Source: Chitinophagales bacterium (GTDB lineage: Bacteria > Bacteroidota > Bacteroidia > Chitinophagales > Saprospiraceae). From it: 8,496 nucleotides of DNA. The position numbers were made by a program, and so were the translations under genes. Every line of letters starts with the position of its first letter. The stretch's first letter is position 1. The DNA lies in NCBI GenBank assembly GCA_013298445.1, contig JAAFHQ010000229.1, positions 1 through 8,496 of the forward strand, given 5' to 3'. A model generated the notes under the pieces. That model saw nothing but the letters and a program-made list of their open reading frames with translations. It did not search any database and was not told the origin of the DNA. Shown piece by piece: positions 6,452-8,496 of the stretch.

Positions 6452-7678
6452 TTATTTATTTTTGTTGAAAAACTCCTCTACATCAAAACGCTCGACTTTG
6501 AAATCGAGTTCAACCCCATTCCTCAACACTTTAACCCAAATAAAAGCTGCATCGTCCTGGCCGTTTTTTCCATTCAACCTTAAATCACAATAATCGCTCT
6601 GGGTTGCTTGGCGTAAATCGCGTTGGTTGATCATTAAAATTTGATCCTTGAACTCAAGTCCTTTTCCCTGATCCAAAGTACTTTTATACACACTCGAAAC
6701 CAATAATTTGCCATCCTCCCAATTGATCCCAAAACCATAGTTGTTTACCTTCTTTTTTTCAGGCGCGGAAATGGGGGAAAAAATGATGTATTGACGCTGC
6801 CAATCGATGGTCACCAAATAGTTCTGCATAAAAGTGGTGCCCATCACACCTCTATTTCTTGACGATTCCAAAACGACAACCGGGTTTTTCAACTCCAGGT
6901 TATGCCCAACTGAAGCAGATGGAAATTGGATAAAAAAAGTAGAATCCAGGCTTGAACCAAAAATTCCGTAAGCCAATCCAAAGTGCTTGAGCAAAGCTGC
7001 ATTCCTTTCTTCTTTAGAAAAACCATTGGCGGGCATTGATAAATTCCCAGGAGAGCCCGTATCCAAAATCATGTCTTTTTGAACGCCATTCGAAGTGGAA
7101 AACTTAAAGGCAGGTGTTCCTTGCGGATTTGGAACAAAGCGGATGGTATCACTATTCTCTGGAATCTGCAAGGAATCCATACTACTCGCAAAGCGCAATT
7201 TTTGCTGCTGAAAATCGATTTGCCACAGTGCTTTTTTCATCCAATTGGCGCCAATAATGCCTGAAATCCCCGAACAGTCTTTTGATTTTATAAGGCCCAA
7301 ATCAGCTCCTACAACACCTGTTGAGCGAAAATTGATGTTTTGTATGCTGACTTGTTCAAGCCTGTGGTAGTTTAATTTTGATTTTGTGCCAAAATAATCC
7401 TTCACTTTTTGGCTTGTTACCTTTTGGTTTTTTAAGTTTTTAAGTACCTCATTGTCAATTACTGCAATCGCTCCGGTGTCGAATAAAAAATCATAAACAT
7501 TGTTTTGAATCTCAACAGGTAGAATGATTTTTCCATTCTCTTCTTTAAAAGAGATTTCTTCAAAAAAACGGCGTTGTTCAATTTGAGTACCATTGATTAG
7601 TCCTACCGTTTTTATTCTACCCACAATGCCACAACTTGAAAAACTGAATAGAATCAATAAGGGTAATAGCTGTTTCAT
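6452..7678 (-). CDS. Lipoprotein with two retropepsin-like aspartyl protease lobes and a PDZ-like C-terminus
   Basis: The product has 408 residues. A short signal with lipobox FSSC makes Cys16 the likely lipid anchor, so the protein acts in the envelope. Lobe one contains FDTGA with Asp67, followed by the hydrophobic-hydrophobic-Gly segment GIIGANWM (140-147). Lobe two contains LDTGSPGNL with Asp206, followed by GVMGTTFM (277-284). This duplicated layout gives two catalytic aspartates in one chain, like a pepsin-type pair built from retropepsin units. The C-terminal part (about 313-398, with GINWEDGKLLVSSVY and FKDQILMINQRDL) looks like a PDZ domain that would bind peptide or protein termini. 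Proteolytic activity is inferred from the motifs; the target is unknown. The gene is first in a unit with the alpha/beta hydrolase. It is visibly richer in A+T than its neighbours. The start at 7678 is fixed by the signal peptide. Confidence 0.88.
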   Translation of the reverse strand: MKQLLPLLILFSFSSCGIVGRIKTVGLINGTQIEQRRFFEEISFKEENGKIILPVEIQNNVYDFLFDTGAIAVIDNEVLKNLKNQKVTSQKVKDYFGTKSKLNYHRLEQVSIQNINFRSTGVVGADLGLIKSKDCSGISGIIGANWMKKALWQIDFQQQKLRFASSMDSLQIPENSDTIRFVPNPQGTPAFKFSTSNGVQKDMILDTGSPGNLSMPANGFSKEERNAALLKHFGLAYGIFGSSLDSTFFIQFPSASVGHNLELKNPVVVLESSRNRGVMGTTFMQNYLVTIDWQRQYIIFSPISAPEKKKVNNYGFGINWEDGKLLVSSVYKSTLDQGKGLEFKDQILMINQRDLRQATQSDYCDLRLNGKNGQDDAAFIWVKVLRNGVELDFKVERFDVEEFFNKNK

Positions 7679-7849
7679 ATAGGTGTTTTTATGAAGTTAT
7701 ATTTTAAAGCTTTAACACAAATACAGTTTGTTTTTGTATTTACCGAAAGGAGTTTGTGCAACAAAAAATGCTCACATGAGGGGTTTTATACTCCTTTTCT
7801 CCCACATTTCTGGATAAAAGATTAATTTTCATGCCCATAAACTATAAAC
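7679..7849. promoter_or_regulatory. Divergent control region between the protease-like operon and the esterase gene
   Basis: These 171 bp must hold promoters for both directions. A perfect dyad AAATACA-N9-TGTATTT spans 7719-7741. On the minus strand its AAATACA arm overlaps TATTTGTG (7724 to 7717), which is one mismatch from the TAnnTTTG -7 consensus, so a bound regulator could block that start. A 12-bp palindrome TTAAAGCTTTAA sits at 7704-7715. AAAGGAGT (7746-7753) and ACTCCTTT (7790-7797) form a wider inverted repeat around CTCACATGAG. For the esterase, TAATTTTC at 7823-7830 is a fair -7 match without a convincing -33 partner. The bases before its ATG are A-rich with no Shine-Dalgarno sequence. 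Confidence 0.4.
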
Positions 7850-8496
7850 ATGAAAAAACTGATCGCAAGCTTGCTGTGCCTCGGCTATGCCGCCCTGGCT
7901 TTTGCCCAAACACCCGCCGAATCTTATCCCGTCGATGCTGCCTCGGTTGAACAAGTGGGAGTGCCCAAAGGAGAAATCATCAAATTCACCTTTGAAAATT
8001 CCAAAATTTTTCCCGGCACCCGCCGCGAGGTATCCGTTTATGTACCTGCCCAATACCGCCCGGACAAACCCGCCTGCGTTTATGTGAACCAGGACGGTAT
8101 CCAGTGGAAGGCCCCCACCGTTTTTGACAACCTGATCCACCAAAAAGAAATGCCCATCACCATTGGCGTTTTTATCACGCCTGGTCAGGTCAAGGCGAGC
8201 AATGAAGAAGCCGCCCTGGATCGCTACAATCGCAGCTTTGAATACGACGGTCTGGGCGATGCTTATGCCCGTTTTGTGCTGGAGGAAATTTTACCCGAAG
8301 TAGAAAAACGCAAAGCCACTGACGGTCGGGCCATCCTGCTTTCCAAAAGTGGCAACGATCGCGCCATAGGTGGCTCAAGCAGTGGGGCAGTTTGTGCCTT
8401 TACAGCGGCCTGGGAGCGACCCGATGCATTCTCGCGGGTCTTCAGCGCCATTGGCACCTACGTCAATCTACGCGGCGCCGATCGCTACCCTTCCCT
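7850..8496 (+). CDS. Secreted esterase-D/enterochelin-esterase-like alpha/beta hydrolase, 3' end cut by the window
   Basis: The open frame runs from the ATG at 7850 to the right edge (215 codons) without a stop, so the gene is partial only because of the window limit. A Sec signal peptide (MKKLIASLL to AFAQ, cleavage near residue 19) sends it to the periplasm or outside. The body shows REVSVYVPAQYRPDKPAC (59-76), the segment SFEYDGLGDAYARFVLEEIL (129-148) and the nucleophile elbow GGSSSGA, with Ser177 as the likely catalytic serine. RPDAFSRVFSAIGTYVNLRG (190-209) follows. These match the esterase domain often found alone or next to a gluconolactonase (SMP-30-like) domain in Bacteroidota and Planctomycetota carbohydrate loci. 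The catalytic Asp and His would lie beyond 8496 and cannot be checked. The substrate is unknown; a sugar ester is a reasonable guess. It is divergent from the protease-like operon. Confidence 0.9.
   Translation, partial: MKKLIASLLCLGYAALAFAQTPAESYPVDAASVEQVGVPKGEIIKFTFENSKIFPGTRREVSVYVPAQYRPDKPACVYVNQDGIQWKAPTVFDNLIHQKEMPITIGVFITPGQVKASNEEAALDRYNRSFEYDGLGDAYARFVLEEILPEVEKRKATDGRAILLSKSGNDRAIGGSSSGAVCAFTAAWERPDAFSRVFSAIGTYVNLRGADRYPS

Noticed and set aside
7829..8143. 104-codon minus-strand frame opposite the esterase start
   Set aside because: The opposite strand carries a convincing signal peptide and esterase domain; this frame has no recognisable features.

Overview
The window looks like chromosomal DNA of a Bacteroidota bacterium. 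It carries a SusC/SusD outer-membrane uptake pair, start sites without clear Shine-Dalgarno sequences, and a small acidic protein family that I know mainly from this phylum. Mid-range G+C and the purine-rich AGGTTGAGG/AGGTTTAGG-type intergenic repeats fit an environmental member such as the Saprospiria (Haliscomenobacter/Lewinella-like). That finer placement is inference only.

Layout, right to left along the minus strand. (1) Bases 7850-8496, plus strand: the 5' part of a secreted esterase of the esterase-D/enterochelin-esterase type, cut by the window edge. (2) Bases 7679-7849: a divergent control region with two perfect dyads. (3) Bases 7678-5508, minus strand: a compact three-gene unit with gaps of 3 and 17 nt. 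It encodes a lipoprotein with two retropepsin-like Asp-Thr-Gly lobes and a PDZ-like tail, a phospholipase/carboxylesterase-family alpha/beta hydrolase, and a 100-residue protein of the family often mislabelled phosphoribosylpyrophosphate synthetase. (4) Bases 5037-5507: non-coding. It holds a 162-bp nested palindrome just before susC, a possible promoter and short direct repeats. (5) Bases 5006-4, minus strand: susC-like and then susD-like genes. They are separated by 137 bp that is almost filled by a second long inverted repeat. The susD-like gene ends at the left edge, so anything downstream of it is unseen.

The SusC/SusD pair should form one import machine: a TonB-dependent barrel with a surface lipoprotein lid that binds the nutrient. 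No CAZyme, peptidase, sigma/anti-sigma pair or hybrid sensor lies beside it in the window, so the substrate cannot be named. The protease-hydrolase-small protein unit is probably cotranscribed, but the shared role is unknown.

All protein families here are recognisable. I see no phage genes, transposase, CRISPR array, tRNA or rRNA. The least explained DNA is the two structured non-coding elements that bracket the susC-like gene: the 162-bp palindrome in its probable 5' leader and the bulged hairpin between susC and susD. The first looks like a mobile REP/MITE-type palindrome. The second looks like a post-transcriptional spacer that could set the SusC:SusD ratio.
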